Origin: Posidoniimonas polymericola
GTDB lineage: Bacteria > Planctomycetota > Planctomycetia > Pirellulales > Lacipirellulaceae
Direction of reading: 5' to 3'
Assembly (NCBI RefSeq): GCF_007859935.1
Contig: NZ_SJPO01000016.1
Location: forward strand, 20,872-84,871
DNA length: 64,000 nt
The position numbers and the translations under genes were made by a program. This document shows positions 8,953 through 18,696 of this stretch, piece by piece. The first letter of the stretch is position 1. Every line of letters begins with the position of its first letter. Below the pieces are notes generated by a model. The model was not told the DNA's origin. It searched no databases and was given only the letters and a program-made list of their open reading frames with translations.

Positions 8953-10530
8953 ATGAGCTTATCTACTTCCACCAATGACCGCCGACAGGCCAGCGAACGC
9001 CGAGGCAGCGGCGAGCGTCGCCGCAACTCGGACGACAGGCATGTCGTGATTGAGGTCTGCGACACTAAGCTGCGTGCGGTGATCACGGTGCGAGGTTCGT
9101 CAGACGAGCCTCCGCTGCTGATCACCCGTCTGCACCCGTGGCGGGACGAAGCCTCGTCGCCGGCGTCGGCGGTCGACCCGACCGAGCTGGCCGCGGCGTT
9201 CAAGACGCTCGCGGCCGAGGAACGCCTCAGCGGCTCCGAGGCGGTCGTCCTGCTGGGCGCCCGCCTCTGCGTTACGCGGACCGCCACGGGCGGCGCGAGC
9301 GAGGCCGACCGGCAGGTCAAGGAGCTCGAGGAGCGTGGCCAGCTGTACCTGGCCCTCGGCGGAGGCGACGTCTGCATCGCTAAGAGCGTCGCGGCGATCG
9401 ACGCCCGGCACCGGCACGCGATGGTCTCGATGGCGAGCCAACGCGTGGTCGACGCGGTCGCCGAAGCGGCGCACCAGGCCGGTTTGAACCTGCGGCGGGT
9501 CGAGTCGTCGATGGTCTCGCTGTGCCGGGCGCACCGCATGCTGCACCCCGACGAGCAGGCGCCAGCGCTGCTCGTTTCGGCGCACGAAGAGGGGCTGTCG
9601 ATCGGCGTTACCCACAACGGGCGTCTGCTGTTGGAGTACTTGCCGGGCGGGTCGCAGACCTCTGACCAGGCGCACCAGATGCTCGACCAGCACCTGGGCC
9701 GTTTCCAGCGGGTCGCCCAGCGGGCGATAGTGGGCGATAAGCACGAGCTGACCACCGCGTACGTGACCGGCTCGCCAGTGGCGTGCAAGGCCGCGGTGGC
9801 GGCCCTCCAGAAGACCCCGAGTCTGAACGTCAGGACCCTCGTCGCATCGCCCGACCGGCACTGGCGGCTGCGGGACGGCGAGCCGGGCGAGGAATTTGCC
9901 GCGGGCTTGGGCGCGTCGATGGTGAAACGCTACCCCGACCAGCTCGACGACGCCCCGAACCTGCTGGAGAACTGGATCCGCGAGAGCCGCAAGCACCTCC
10001 GCCCCATCTTGCTGCGGTCCGCCGCTCCGCTAGCGGCGGTGCTGCTGATCGCCGCGGTGATGCTCGGGATGAATCTCTCGGTGTCGATGCGGAACCAGAG
10101 CCTGGTCGACCGCGTCGCGGAGGCCGAACCGGTAAGAACCCGCTACGACCAGCTCCGGGCAGAGCTGTCGGCCTCCGAAGCGAAATTATCCTCGCTCAGG
10201 CGTCTAGCGGACGGGCTCCCGAGCAATCCGGTCGACGAGGTCGTGCAGCGGATCGGACACTGCTTGCCAGGCGATGTGTGGGTCGATCGCCTGGCGGTGA
10301 CCAATCAGGTGGAAACGACCATATCGGGCTCTGGTTTCACCGAGAGCGGGGTGTTTGAGTTTGTCGGTCACATCGAGTCAATGCCCGGTGCGAACAACGC
10401 CTCGCTGCAGGAAACCGGCGTCCGTCAGGCGCCTCAAGGGCCAGTAACCAGCTTCAATATGACGGTCGAATTCGACCTATCCGGGGGACAGAGCCCCAAA
10501 TTGGAGGCCGACGATGAACGATCTCATTGA
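8953..10530 (+). CDS. PilM-PilN-like fusion (GspL-like) assembly protein
   Basis: A 525-residue protein joining a cytoplasmic actin-like PilM/GspL part (about residues 25-340) to a PilN-like part. A single transmembrane helix at about 357-378 is followed by a coiled coil (about 385-420) and a small alpha-beta periplasmic domain. In many bacteria PilM and PilN are separate; GspL has a similar fused plan. It likely recruits GspE and forms the inner-membrane arch with the next protein. The stop overlaps the next gene by 17 bp, supporting coupled translation. Confidence 0.8.
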   Translation: MSLSTSTNDRRQASERRGSGERRRNSDDRHVVIEVCDTKLRAVITVRGSSDEPPLLITRLHPWRDEASSPASAVDPTELAAAFKTLAAEERLSGSEAVVLLGARLCVTRTATGGASEADRQVKELEERGQLYLALGGGDVCIAKSVAAIDARHRHAMVSMASQRVVDAVAEAAHQAGLNLRRVESSMVSLCRAHRMLHPDEQAPALLVSAHEEGLSIGVTHNGRLLLEYLPGGSQTSDQAHQMLDQHLGRFQRVAQRAIVGDKHELTTAYVTGSPVACKAAVAALQKTPSLNVRTLVASPDRHWRLRDGEPGEEFAAGLGASMVKRYPDQLDDAPNLLENWIRESRKHLRPILLRSAAPLAAVLLIAAVMLGMNLSVSMRNQSLVDRVAEAEPVRTRYDQLRAELSASEAKLSSLRRLADGLPSNPVDEVVQRIGHCLPGDVWVDRLAVTNQVETTISGSGFTESGVFEFVGHIESMPGANNASLQETGVRQAPQGPVTSFNMTVEFDLSGGQSPKLEADDERSH

Positions 10531-11125
10531 CAAGTTCTGTGCTAGCAAGCGTCGCTGGCTAATCGTTACAGCCGTTACGATTCTGATTGGCCTTCTGACC
10601 GTGCTGCCACTTTCCGATGAGTATGGTGCGCTCTGTGAGGAAAGATCCATGCTCGAGCAGGAGCTGGCCGATTCGCTCCGCGTTGCGAACAACCTGCCCA
10701 AGCTCGATCAGAGGCTCAAAGAGAAGCTGAACGAACTCAACGAAGTCGAAAGCCGGACAGTCGACGAAGAGGCGGTGAGCGACTTCCGCAGCCGGTTGAT
10801 TGCGATCGCACGCGACACCGGCTGCCGGGTGCGTCGGATCAGCTTCGGCTCGACGAGGTCGCGGCAGTGGTACGAGGACGACAACGTCATGGCGTCCGAC
10901 GCCTCGGCGGCGGACCGGAAGAAGACGCCCTTTGCGGTAGAAACCCGGCCGGTGTCGCTGTCGGTCACCGGGAGCACCGCGTCGGTGAGAAAACTGATCG
11001 GCCGCGTCCGCAGTGACGGCGTCATGCAGCATGTGAAATTCCTAGAGATGCGATCGTCGGGCAAGAACCGGCAGTCGGTGCAACTAGACATAGAGTTGTG
11101 GTGCTACTCACTCGCCAGCGTGTAG
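10514..11125 (+). CDS. PilO/GspM-like inner-membrane protein
   Basis: A 203-residue protein with one N-terminal membrane helix (about residues 13-33), a charged coiled coil (about 40-80) and a ferredoxin-like periplasmic domain. This is the PilO/GspM plan, and its place directly after a PilN/GspL-like gene supports that. It overlaps the upstream gene by 17 bp. The sequence is divergent, so the call rests on topology and gene order more than on specific residues. Confidence 0.7.
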   Translation: MNDLIDKFCASKRRWLIVTAVTILIGLLTVLPLSDEYGALCEERSMLEQELADSLRVANNLPKLDQRLKEKLNELNEVESRTVDEEAVSDFRSRLIAIARDTGCRVRRISFGSTRSRQWYEDDNVMASDASAADRKKTPFAVETRPVSLSVTGSTASVRKLIGRVRSDGVMQHVKFLEMRSSGKNRQSVQLDIELWCYSLASV

Positions 11126-11157
11126 CACACTCGAAACTACCGCGTCACGGAGGACGC

Positions 11158-13176
11158 ATGCCAGCGGGCCGAGCAGACTACCCGACCCGCCCACGTCGTA
11201 TCGCGTGGGTGCAACGCGCCGCCTTGCTGGCCGCCGTGTGGGCGGGGTGCGCCTCTGCGGTAGGAGACGCCCAAGAGCCGCTGCCGGTCATGCCGACGCT
11301 GCCGTCGCCCCCAATGGCGGACGCCGCCGGGCCCGCCCTTGCGGCCGAGAAGCCAAGCCGCTCGCTGGTCGAGGCCCTCGAGACCCACGGCGACCTGACG
11401 CTGCAGAACGGCACGCTCAAGTCGGCCCTGTTCACGATCGGCGAACAGTGGGGCATCAATATCGTCACCGGCGAGATCGACGGCGCCGTGAACGGCGTGT
11501 TCCGCGACGCCCCGCTCCGTGAGATCCTCGACTCCATCCTGCTGAGCAACGGCTACGGCTACCGGCCCGTTGGCCAGAGCCTGGTTGTGACCCGGCTCAG
11601 CGAGCTCGGGCAGGTCAACCCGTTCTTTGTCTCCGAGACCATCCCGATCGCCGTCGCGGACGTCAACGAGGTCGTGCAGGGGGCCTCGCTGCTGTCGACG
11701 CCCAATGGCCAGGTGCGGGCGATTCCTTCGGCCCGCGCGGTGGTGGTGCTCGACTTTGCCGACCGCGTCGAGAAGATCCGCGAGTTCATCAAGGCGATTG
11801 ACGCGGCGACCGCCCGCTCGAACGGCACGTCGGCGGCGTCGCCCAACCGTCCGCTCGAGGTGGCCTACCTCAAGACCCACCACGTCACCGCTCAGGACAT
11901 GCTCGAGCTGCTCAGCGCGGTGATGAGCTCCGCCGGCAAGGCGACCGTACTCCCGCGCGAAGACCGGCTGCTGGTGGTCGATTACCCAGAGAACGTACGG
12001 ATGGTCCGCGAGGTGGTCGCCCACGCCGACCGGCCACGCCCTCAGGTGGTGATTCAGGCCCTAATTTATGACATCAGCCTGCAGGATCTGGAGGAGCTCG
12101 GCCTCAACTGGCACAGCGTCAGCAACGGCAACCTGGCTGGGGCGACCATCAGCGGTGGCGGAGGGGTCGCGGGGTCCGGCGCCCTCAACGCCGGGACCGG
12201 CACGCTCATCAACTCGGTGACCAAGGTCCCGTTCGCCGACGGCGCGGCTGGCGGGGCGTTCACGCTGTACAACCTGAGCAACAACTTCAGCATGGCCGCC
12301 GTGGCGATGGCGCTGCAGAACGCGGCCGACTCGCGGCTGCTCGCCTCGCCCAACGTAACGGTGGTCGAGAACGAGCTGGCGACCATCCAAAGCGTTTCGG
12401 AGATCCCCTACCAGCAGCTGACGCAGACCGCGGCGGGCGGCAACATCGGCACCACGGCCTTCAAGGAGGCCGGCATCACCCTCAACGTGACGCCGAAGAT
12501 CGGCATGGACGGCACCATCCAGATGCAGGTCTCGCCCGAGTTCAGCCGTCTGACCGGTTTCACGCCCGGCGACAACCAGCCGATCATCGACAAGCGGATC
12601 GCGACCACGCACGTGCGGATCGCTAACGGCCACACGTTCGTCATCGGCGGCCTCCGCCAGAGGAGCGACGTCGGCGACTTCAAGGGGATCCCGTTCCTCA
12701 AGGACGTGCGGTTCATCGGGCCGCTGTTCCGCTCCCACGAGACCGACATCCGCGAGAGCGAGCTGATGGTGTTCATCCGGCCAACGATTGTCGGGTGCGC
12801 CGAGCCGCTGTGCGAGCGGGAGCAGCGCACGGCCGACACGGTCGATTGCCGGCTCGAGCGGATCCCGGCGGCCGAGGGCTGCCCCGGCGGGTGCGCGTCT
12901 GCGTCTGACTGCGGCTCAGCATCGCTCGGCCCCGAGCCGTACTACCCGACCGAAGCCGGCGGCGAGCCCTACGGTCGGACCATGCCCCACAACCCGTCCC
13001 TCCGCCGGCTGCCGCCCATCGGCGACGCGCAGGCCCAGCCTGCCGACGGCTTCGCGGGCGGGCTGCGCCGCGGCTACGACGCCCGTTACCGAGCCGCCAA
13101 CGCCCCCCAACCGGCCACGCCGGAGCCAGAGGAAAAGGGCAAGCGTTCCAGCTTCATCGGTCGACTCTGGCGCTAG
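11158..13176 (+). CDS. gspD: Type II/IV secretin (GspD/PilQ family)
   Basis: A 672-residue outer-membrane secretin. An N-terminal signal peptide (about residues 1-38) is followed by N-type domains (about 60-290) and the secretin core with VPFADG, SPNVTVVENELATIQ and the gate region ending in RESELMVFIRPTIV. The C-terminal 150 residues are Cys-, Pro- and Ala-rich, beyond the usual core. The ATG at 11158 is chosen because GGAGGA at 11149-11154 precedes it directly; an upstream in-frame GTG at 11098 overlaps the PilO-like gene. It forms the exit pore of the locus. Confidence 0.93.
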   Translation: MPAGRADYPTRPRRIAWVQRAALLAAVWAGCASAVGDAQEPLPVMPTLPSPPMADAAGPALAAEKPSRSLVEALETHGDLTLQNGTLKSALFTIGEQWGINIVTGEIDGAVNGVFRDAPLREILDSILLSNGYGYRPVGQSLVVTRLSELGQVNPFFVSETIPIAVADVNEVVQGASLLSTPNGQVRAIPSARAVVVLDFADRVEKIREFIKAIDAATARSNGTSAASPNRPLEVAYLKTHHVTAQDMLELLSAVMSSAGKATVLPREDRLLVVDYPENVRMVREVVAHADRPRPQVVIQALIYDISLQDLEELGLNWHSVSNGNLAGATISGGGGVAGSGALNAGTGTLINSVTKVPFADGAAGGAFTLYNLSNNFSMAAVAMALQNAADSRLLASPNVTVVENELATIQSVSEIPYQQLTQTAAGGNIGTTAFKEAGITLNVTPKIGMDGTIQMQVSPEFSRLTGFTPGDNQPIIDKRIATTHVRIANGHTFVIGGLRQRSDVGDFKGIPFLKDVRFIGPLFRSHETDIRESELMVFIRPTIVGCAEPLCEREQRTADTVDCRLERIPAAEGCPGGCASASDCGSASLGPEPYYPTEAGGEPYGRTMPHNPSLRRLPPIGDAQAQPADGFAGGLRRGYDARYRAANAPQPATPEPEEKGKRSSFIGRLWR

Positions 13177-13315
13177 CGCCGCCCGCACAACCCGCACGAT
13201 CAGCCTGCAGGCGACAGCCGTTCATCGAGGCATCCGCCGCACATTCTCAGGCGTGCTAGAGTTGACGGGCCCGCAATTTATGTGGATGCCCCGTACTTCC
13301 GCCCGCTTGATCTTA

Positions 13316-13768
13316 ATGCCCCTGCCGCTCCACAAATCGCTCGCGGCCGCCGCCGTGGCCATGCTCGTTGTGGCCGGCTGCGCGGAGGAGCCGGCCCCGC
13401 TACCAACGCTGCCTACGCCGGTCCGCGAGCCAAGCACCCGGCTGCCCGAGACCCCTGACGACGCTGAGGCAACGCCGCACCGGGTGGCGCAGTGGACCCC
13501 TCCTTACCCGCAGCGTGAAGAACTTTTTGCTCCACCGCAGCGGAGCCGCTCTACCGCACGTCGGAGCGGCGGCGGCGACGATGACGAGTCGGTTCAGCTG
13601 ATTGGCTTCGTGACTGTCGACGAGATCAAGGCCGTGTTGTCAATCGACGGGGTGATCGCCTCCGTAGCGGCGGGGACTCAGAAGTACGGCATCGAGGTGA
13701 TCGCGATCACGCCGCCCGAGGTGGTGCTGCAACGCGGACGCAACCGCTGGACGGCTTCGCTAGACTAG
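13316..13768 (+). CDS. PilP/GspC-like lipoprotein
   Basis: A 150-residue predicted lipoprotein: a short signal sequence ends in the lipobox LVVAGC, followed by a proline-rich linker and a C-terminal domain (about residues 90-150) that resembles the HR domain of PilP/GspC, including LIGFVTVDEIKAVLSIDG and VVLQRGRNRW. Such proteins link the inner-membrane assembly platform to the secretin. Upstream in-frame ATGs at 13280 and 13286 would add a few residues; 13316 gives the most regular lipoprotein leader. The stop overlaps the convergent exporter gene by 4 bp. Confidence 0.7.
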   Translation: MPLPLHKSLAAAAVAMLVVAGCAEEPAPLPTLPTPVREPSTRLPETPDDAEATPHRVAQWTPPYPQREELFAPPQRSRSTARRSGGGDDDESVQLIGFVTVDEIKAVLSIDGVIASVAAGTQKYGIEVIAITPPEVVLQRGRNRWTASLD

Positions 13769-15408
13769 GGCGCCTCAACCGCGGGGCGTTCGGAGTCGCC
13801 CCAGGGGTTGGTGGGCCCCGGGGCCGGGATCTTCGCCAGCTCGTCTTCGATGATCCGCTGGGGCGTCGTCAGCCGTGATTGCCGGACCTCCGCGGCCGCC
13901 AGGAACAGGTTGATCAGCAGCGAGCAGGCCGCGACGCCAAACACAATCAGACCGGTGGTCAGCAGTTCGACCTCAGAAACGTTGCCCCGCGCGGTCTGCT
14001 CCAGCATGGCGACCGGGCTGACGACATCCCAGTAGCTGAAGCCGGCCCGGCGCACGCTGTTAAACGACGCGTCGATGGCGTAGGGCAGGGCGTTGCCGGC
14101 CAGCAGCAACAACAGGTGCACCAGGAAGCCGCCGATCAGGCTCAACGCGGCAATCTTGCGGAGCAGCATGATCACGATCCGCCCAAATCCGAGGTACGAA
14201 ACTACGTAGGCCACGGCCGCCAAGTACGTCACGAGCAGCGACAGCCCGCCCGGACCACTCGACCTGCCAGACTCCTGCACGAACCAGGCCAGCAGCAGCA
14301 GGTAGCACAGGTTGGCCAGCACAAAAAAGAACCCGGTTCCCGGGCCGGGCGAGAGCAGCGTGAACGCGGCGCGGCCGATCGCCGTCTTGGGGAGCGTGCG
14401 GCGGACGCGGGGCGAGAGGACCGGCTCTTCGCTGGTCAGGAACATCCCCATGGCAGTCCAGTAGAATACACCAACCATGAACATCGCGACCGCGATCTCA
14501 GGGTCCCTGGAGACCAGCCACACGGCCGCCATCCACCCGATAAACGCGGCCTGTTGCACCAGCATGGCCGCCCGGAGCGGGGTCGAACGGTTGGCGCTGG
14601 TGAATGTGTTGCAGGCCACCGCCAACGCGTAGGCGAGCAGGAACGTGGTGGCGACCGCGGTAGCGATGGCCCCCATCGCGATCCAAAAGCTGGTCTGCTG
14701 GTAGGAGCGGTAGCCGTTCTCGACGAGCTCCTCGATCAATTCGAACGAGTTGTAGAACAGCAGCAAGAGCGCGGTGATAAACACAACGTTCATCATGATC
14801 TGCAGGTACCGCACCCGCGCCAGCGACGCCAGGAGCAGCCCCACCAGCGACAGCCCGAGCGACGCGACCACCCCCATCCCGGGCAGCAGCACCAGCGTCA
14901 GCGCGTCGACGCCCCGCAGCAGGTACGCGAAGGCGAGGCACGGCGCCATCGCCGACAGGTACATCGCCACCTGCAGCGCCGAGCTGCCGAGCTTGCCGTT
15001 GATCACTTGGTACGGCGACAGCGCAGAGACCGTCAGCACGTCGCGGGTGTTCTCTTCCTGCTCGCTCGCCAGCGAGCGGAACGCCGAGAACGGCGCCACG
15101 ACCAGCAGCGGGAACGACAAGATCCACGCGTACCACTGGAAGAGCTGGCCGCCGAACGCGCCGTAGTAGGCCGCCGGGCCGATCATCGCCAGGCCACCGA
15201 TCGTCACGATCCAGCACCCGCCCAGCAGCAGCAGGTACCAGATGACAAACTGCTGGCTCTTGAGGGCCTGGCGGGTCTCCTTGACCAGGATCGGGTTGAT
15301 GTAGTCGCTCACCAACTCCAGCCGCTGATCGATCCAAGCGAAGGCCCGCCCGATGCGGGAGGTAGCGGACGCGGCGGGGTCCGGTGGTTCGGATGGGTTG
15401 TCGGTCAT
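13765..15408 (-). CDS. ABC-2 type transporter permease
   Basis: A 547-residue polytopic membrane protein with about twelve hydrophobic segments. An N-terminal cytoplasmic part containing NPILVKETRQALKSQQF is followed by a segment SEQEENTRDVLTVSALSPYQ, which is typical of ABC-2 permeases of the NatB/GldF kind. It is the last gene of a three- or four-gene operon and overlaps the upstream ATPase gene by 4 bp (ATGA). The substrate is not evident; relatives with an extra large membrane subunit export peptides or act in gliding and envelope processes. Confidence 0.85.
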   Translation of the reverse strand: MTDNPSEPPDPAASATSRIGRAFAWIDQRLELVSDYINPILVKETRQALKSQQFVIWYLLLLGGCWIVTIGGLAMIGPAAYYGAFGGQLFQWYAWILSFPLLVVAPFSAFRSLASEQEENTRDVLTVSALSPYQVINGKLGSSALQVAMYLSAMAPCLAFAYLLRGVDALTLVLLPGMGVVASLGLSLVGLLLASLARVRYLQIMMNVVFITALLLLFYNSFELIEELVENGYRSYQQTSFWIAMGAIATAVATTFLLAYALAVACNTFTSANRSTPLRAAMLVQQAAFIGWMAAVWLVSRDPEIAVAMFMVGVFYWTAMGMFLTSEEPVLSPRVRRTLPKTAIGRAAFTLLSPGPGTGFFFVLANLCYLLLLAWFVQESGRSSGPGGLSLLVTYLAAVAYVVSYLGFGRIVIMLLRKIAALSLIGGFLVHLLLLLAGNALPYAIDASFNSVRRAGFSYWDVVSPVAMLEQTARGNVSEVELLTTGLIVFGVAACSLLINLFLAAAEVRQSRLTTPQRIIEDELAKIPAPGPTNPWGDSERPAVEAP

Positions 15409-16349
15409 TGCACACGGCCCTCGGTGACATGGAGGAACAGGTCCTCGAGGGAGGTCTCCTGAGAGCGGAACTCCGCCACCCGCACGCCCTGGCCAATCAG
15501 GGACTCCAGCAGGTCGGCCCGCGCGACGTCGTCGCCGGCGTGACGCACCGTCAGCCGCTGTTCGACCCGTTCGACGCGCTCGACGTCGGCCCGGGCGGCG
15601 AGCCAGTCGTGCGCCGACGCCGGGTCGGTGAGCACCCTGATCGTGATCACCGAATGCGGCTGGGCCTGCCGGCTGATCTCGTCTACCGACCCGACCGCCA
15701 GCAGCTGCCCCTGCTCGAGGATGCCGACCTTGTGGCAGATCGCCGCCAGCTCGGTGAGGATGTGCGAGCTGATCAGCACCGCCTTGCCGAGGTCGGCCAG
15801 CTGCGAGATCATCTCGCGCAGCTCGATCCGCGCCCGCGGGTCGAGCCCGGCCGCCGGCTCGTCGAGCACCATCACCGCGGGGTCGTGGATCATGGTCCGC
15901 CCGAGCGCCAGCCGCTGTTTCATCCCCTTGGACAGGCCGTCCATCGGCTTGGTGGCGAGCTTGTCAAGACCCGTGAAGCCCATCGCGTGCGACAACGCGC
16001 GGCGGCGCTCGTCGCCCCGCAGGCCGTAGCTGCGGGCGAAGAAGTCAAGGTACTCACGCACGTTAACGTCGCGGTAGGCGCCGTAGTAGTCGGGCATGAA
16101 GCCGAGCCGCCGCCGGACGCGGTCCGGGTCCTCGGTGACCGACAGCCCGTCGACAAACGCGTCGCCGGCGGTTGGCTCGTCGAGGGTCGCCAGGATCCGC
16201 ATGCTGGTGGTCTTGCCGGCCCCGTTCGGGCCGATGTACCCGAACACCTCGCCCGGCATCACCTGGAACGAGACCCCGCGCACCGCGTGCGTGTCGCCAA
16301 ACACCCGGTGCAGGCCGCGGAGTTCGATCAGGGGGCGGTCGGACTTCAC
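15405..16349 (-). CDS. ABC transporter ATP-binding protein
   Basis: A 314-residue ATPase of the ABC-2 exporter class. Walker A is GPNGAGKTT, the signature is LSKGMKQRL and Walker B is VMVLDEPAAGLD. The C-terminal about 90 residues beyond the ATPase core are typical of NatA/GldA-like exporters. The GTG at 16349 is chosen because it overlaps the upstream stop by 4 bp (GTGA); a further upstream GTG at 16367 is in frame. It energises the permease encoded next. Confidence 0.93.
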   Translation of the reverse strand: MKSDRPLIELRGLHRVFGDTHAVRGVSFQVMPGEVFGYIGPNGAGKTTSMRILATLDEPTAGDAFVDGLSVTEDPDRVRRRLGFMPDYYGAYRDVNVREYLDFFARSYGLRGDERRRALSHAMGFTGLDKLATKPMDGLSKGMKQRLALGRTMIHDPAVMVLDEPAAGLDPRARIELREMISQLADLGKAVLISSHILTELAAICHKVGILEQGQLLAVGSVDEISRQAQPHSVITIRVLTDPASAHDWLAARADVERVERVEQRLTVRHAGDDVARADLLESLIGQGVRVAEFRSQETSLEDLFLHVTEGRVQ

Positions 16350-18664
16350 GGGCGGGTCGCCTCCCACACGCCGACAGTGACGTGGAAGCTGCCCAGCTCG
16401 CGGGCGTCGGCGTGGCCGATGGGCGCGCAGGTCGATTTGCTCGACAGCGCCAGGTAGCTACCGGGCTTGAGCGCCGCGGTGAGGCCGTCGTTGCGCCCCT
16501 CGATATCGCTGAGGAGCATGGCCAGCCTTCCTTCGAGGAAAGAGTCGGGAGTGGAGTTCGAACGCCGGTCGCGTGCCCGGACCGGGCCGAGCAGCGTGTT
16601 CTGACGGCCAGAGTCGTCGGCCCCGATGCCGACCGGGAAGCTGGGCGCGGTCTCGAAGAACGCGTTCCGCACCAGCTCGACCACGTCGCGGCGGGTGGTC
16701 GGTTCGAGCTCGACCTCGGCCCCAGAGTCCAAGCCGCTAGAGACCCACCAGCGGGCTTCACGGTCGAGCACCAGCAGCTGGTCGAGCTCGACCCCCAGGC
16801 GATTCACCGCCCGGACGCCGTCGCCGGTCGCGTCGACTTCGAGCCGAGCGGTGGCGGGCCCGCCGTCCAGGACAAGCAGCTGCGACGTGTCGCGGGAAGC
16901 GAGCCAGCCGCGGCTAAGCTGCTGCGTGTTGTCGCTGAGAAGCACCTCACGCATGTAGGGGTTCGACGGGTCGCGGCTGGCCATGTCCCAGGGGGGCAGC
17001 GTCGGGTAGACGGCCGCCGAGCGGGGGAACGTCAGCCCCTCGGCCGGCGCCAGCCCGGCGTAGTAGCTCTGCCGCGACCAGCTGCACGCCTGTTGGCTGT
17101 GCTGGTCGATAAAGGTCAGGCTGCGCGACCGCACACGGAGGCCGATCCCGTCCGAGAGGGTCGCGTAGGCGAACAGGCCGAGCGTGAACGCCGCGGCGGC
17201 CAGCGGCGCGGTCAGCGCCATCAACTGGGTGCGGTGGTACGCGCGGAGGAAGAAGAAGCTCGCCGGACCAACCAGCAGCACAAACAGCGTGATCATCCAG
17301 CGGAAGGCGTCGACCGGCGCGGCCCCCACGCCCGGCACCAACCAGTTGGCGAACTCCGCCGCGCCGCGGTTCGGGACCATGCCGTGCCGCTCGCGCCAGT
17401 CCATCTGGGCGAGGCGCCGCGAGACCGACCGCATCAGCCAACGCGGGCTGGCGGCGAGCGGGTCTCCCTGCCTGCCGGTGGTTGGCGACTGCTGCGGGAG
17501 GTCGTCGATCCGCCCCGGGAACGCGGTCGCGACGCCGAAGCCGATCGGGCACTCCAGGAACCAGGCGTCGGTCTCGACCCGACGGCGGCGCCCGCGGGGC
17601 TCGGACGGCGCCTCGGCTTCGGACGCTTCTTGGTCAACCGCGTTCACAGGCAGGAGGAGCCGGCCCCAGCGCCAAGCCGGGTGCTCTGAGAAAGGCGGCG
17701 GGGCTTCGTCGGCAAGTTCATCCTGCTCGTCCTGCCCGTCCGCCCCCGGCCGTGGTGCAATCTCTTCTTTCGTTGCTGTTTGGTCCCGCACTTCGTCTTG
17801 CTGCACCCGGGCGAGCTGCTTGTCGAACGGCTGCGCGGACTGGGCGAGCATCTGGTCGATCCGATCGAGGCGCTCGAAGTCATCGCCCGCGTCCTCCACC
17901 AGCAGGCGGCCGCCCAGGCAGAGCCAACGCTGCAGCGCCGCGAGTCCTGCGGGGTCCTGCTCGGCTGCGTCCGCCAGCTTCTCGGCCGAGACAACAACCG
18001 CGTGGTACGACTCGAGGAGCCGCCAGTCGCTCGGCAGCGGCTCGGAATCAAGGACCGCTACAAGCTCTGGGCCCAGGCCGCCGAAGTACGGTTCGGATCC
18101 GCGTTCGCGCGTGACACCGCGATAGAAATTGATCGGCCGCTGGTCACGCAGCCCCTGGGGCGCAAAGAGCTCGATCCGTGGGCCGCCCCCCAGGTTGCTC
18201 TGCGGCCGAACCCCGGAGAGCGCGGGGTCCCTCACGCCGTCGACCCACAGCTCCCAGCGGATGATGCCCCAGTCGTGCAGCTTGGGAACGGTGAGCGCGA
18301 GCTCGACGCGTTTGGCGCCCGCCGGCAGTTCGGCGTCCTGCTCGACCGCGGTGTCGTAGCGATCGGAGTCCTGTCCCAGCACGCCACGGTCGCCGTAGAA
18401 GCGGACCGTGATCTGCCGGTCGGCGTTGGCCGGCTTCGCCGCCTCGACACGCAGGTTGAGCCGCTGGTAGCCGAACTGCTCTAACGGCTCGTAGGTAAGC
18501 GTCGCCCGCAGGCCGTTGATGCTGGTCACGCCGGCGACCGGGGTTATGAACGTGACCTCCTGCGCCGCGGCGCCGCTGGCCGACAACGCCAGCACGGCCG
18601 CCGTCACTGCCGCGACCGAGAGGGTCGTGCGGCAGCGCGGCGTTGCTGGCAGGGGGTGGGGCAT
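16346..18664 (-). CDS. Large secreted/membrane subunit of the ABC exporter operon
   Basis: A 772-residue protein with a signal peptide (about residues 1-35), an extracytoplasmic region, a segment (about 195-265) resembling glutamine-amidotransferase-like flavodoxin folds (ELVAVLDSEPLP... LCLGGRLLVED), an acidic linker, and two adjacent transmembrane helices near residues 450-505. A further soluble domain forms the C-terminus. It resembles in plan the auxiliary subunits (GldG-like or DUF4350-like) found beside ABC-2 exporters. It is translationally coupled to the ATPase gene. The function is inferred from context; no catalytic residues were recognised. Confidence 0.6.
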   Translation of the reverse strand: MPHPLPATPRCRTTLSVAAVTAAVLALSASGAAAQEVTFITPVAGVTSINGLRATLTYEPLEQFGYQRLNLRVEAAKPANADRQITVRFYGDRGVLGQDSDRYDTAVEQDAELPAGAKRVELALTVPKLHDWGIIRWELWVDGVRDPALSGVRPQSNLGGGPRIELFAPQGLRDQRPINFYRGVTRERGSEPYFGGLGPELVAVLDSEPLPSDWRLLESYHAVVVSAEKLADAAEQDPAGLAALQRWLCLGGRLLVEDAGDDFERLDRIDQMLAQSAQPFDKQLARVQQDEVRDQTATKEEIAPRPGADGQDEQDELADEAPPPFSEHPAWRWGRLLLPVNAVDQEASEAEAPSEPRGRRRRVETDAWFLECPIGFGVATAFPGRIDDLPQQSPTTGRQGDPLAASPRWLMRSVSRRLAQMDWRERHGMVPNRGAAEFANWLVPGVGAAPVDAFRWMITLFVLLVGPASFFFLRAYHRTQLMALTAPLAAAAFTLGLFAYATLSDGIGLRVRSRSLTFIDQHSQQACSWSRQSYYAGLAPAEGLTFPRSAAVYPTLPPWDMASRDPSNPYMREVLLSDNTQQLSRGWLASRDTSQLLVLDGGPATARLEVDATGDGVRAVNRLGVELDQLLVLDREARWWVSSGLDSGAEVELEPTTRRDVVELVRNAFFETAPSFPVGIGADDSGRQNTLLGPVRARDRRSNSTPDSFLEGRLAMLLSDIEGRNDGLTAALKPGSYLALSSKSTCAPIGHADARELGSFHVTVGVWEATRP

Positions 18665-18696
18665 GGGCGAGGCTTCGTTGGTGGTTGGACGCGGGG

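Noticed and set aside
13879..15462. 527-codon open frame antisense to the ABC-2 permease
   Set aside because: Gln/Arg/His-rich composition typical of the antisense of GC-rich genes; the minus-strand permease has clear membrane helices.
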